Positions 63,699 through 64,000 of a stretch of DNA of 64,000 nucleotides are shown here, one piece after another. The translations under genes and the position numbers were made by a program. Origin of the DNA: Streptomyces roseolus (GTDB lineage: Bacteria > Actinomycetota > Actinomycetes > Streptomycetales > Streptomycetaceae). The notes beneath the pieces were generated by a model. That model made no database searches, was not told the origin of the DNA, and worked only from the letters and a program-made list of their open reading frames with translations. Every line of letters starts with the position of its first letter. Within the stretch, counting starts at the first letter, position 1. The DNA is taken from NCBI RefSeq assembly GCF_014649855.1, contig NZ_BMTV01000014.1:1-64000 (forward strand), given 5' to 3'.

Positions 63699-64000
63699 TC
63701 ACCGCCCGGTGAGCGGCTGGAGGGTCCGGGGACCGCTGTCCCCGGCCGCCGGGTCGACACCCGTCCGCCGGGCGGGGTACAGGAAGAGATCGGGCGCGGG
63801 CTTGCCGCGAGCCACCGCGTCACGGTGGCGCCGGACGAGCCGGGTCCACCAGGGAGCGGCCGTCCGCGCGTCGAGCCGCTCGGTGAGCCGCTCGACGATC
63901 GATTCCCTGGAGCGCCCGGTGAAGCGCTCGACCCCGTCGTCGGCGGTGAGCGACCGGCCCGGCTCCACCCGAGTGCGGTCTGCGGGCGTACGGCGAGGCG
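63699..64000 (-). pseudogene. HAD-family hydrolase remnant, running off the window
   Basis: ERFTGRSRESIVERLTERL is the cap region of HAD phosphatases and ARGKPAPDLFLYPARRTGVD the catalytic-lysine motif, but the roughly 50 residues expected between them are absent and the motif III aspartates after it are lost to low-complexity sequence. An internally deleted gene whose 5' end lies beyond 64000. Confidence 0.55.

Overview
The window is very GC-rich, with third-position G/C bias, frequent GTG starts, GGAGG-type ribosome binding sites and short ATGA/GTGA overlaps. One in-frame TTA codon was found, in a SARP regulator. These traits and the gene content point to a Streptomyces (or close actinomycete) chromosome, probably an accessory arm region. 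No rRNA, tRNA or CRISPR array was seen. All functions are read from protein motifs and family knowledge; nothing was searched.

Region 1 (about 1-29,374) is a secondary-metabolite cluster. A leftward operon holds an acyl-CoA ligase-like ANL enzyme, an O-methyltransferase, an FAD enzyme resembling CreE (aspartate to nitrosuccinate), a fumarase-superfamily lyase resembling CreD (nitrosuccinate to nitrous acid) and a SAM synthetase. A second leftward operon makes 3-amino-4-hydroxybenzoate (GriI- and GriH-like enzymes), with a second ANL enzyme and an Ada/AraC regulator. Between and around them lie two class A flavin monooxygenases, an HpaB/HpaC-type two-component hydroxylase, a catechol-type O-methyltransferase, two Tat-exported BBE-type flavin oxidases, an SDR, a cupin, two MFS exporters and a SARP activator. 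MTHFR and adenosine kinase close the right edge and, with MetK on the left, look like a methyl-donor supply set. The nitrous-acid pathway, 3,4-AHBA synthesis and neighbouring monooxygenase/ANL/methyltransferase genes match the logic of the diazo compound cremeomycin. The additional oxidases, hydroxylase and methyltransferase suggest a more elaborated diazo or diazotisation-derived aromatic. No carrier protein, PKS or NRPS gene is present.

Region 2 (29,597-46,337) is mixed: small Ada-zinc-domain protein, LAL-type LuxR regulator, secreted cutinase/PETase-like hydrolase, DoxX membrane protein, Mrr-type nuclease-domain membrane protein, amine-oxidase-like flavoprotein, MpaB-family oxygenase, M20 amidohydrolase, and a YbdK / AsnO-type amidotransferase / S9 peptidase operon whose amidotransferase overlaps a possible leader peptide.

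Region 3 (46,570-64,000) has an internally deleted topoisomerase IB, a methyltransferase, a VOC protein, an SDR and a PP2C phosphatase. It also carries a tightly overlapping five-gene glycan operon (pseudo-receiver/PIG-L deacetylase, ATP-grasp, PHP, processive GT2, small membrane protein) facing a lipoprotein, plus an alpha/beta hydrolase and a large KatE catalase. Gene remnants cluster here (TPR regulator, SMI1/KNR4, possible TetR tail, HAD hydrolase), as is typical of decaying chromosome-arm DNA.
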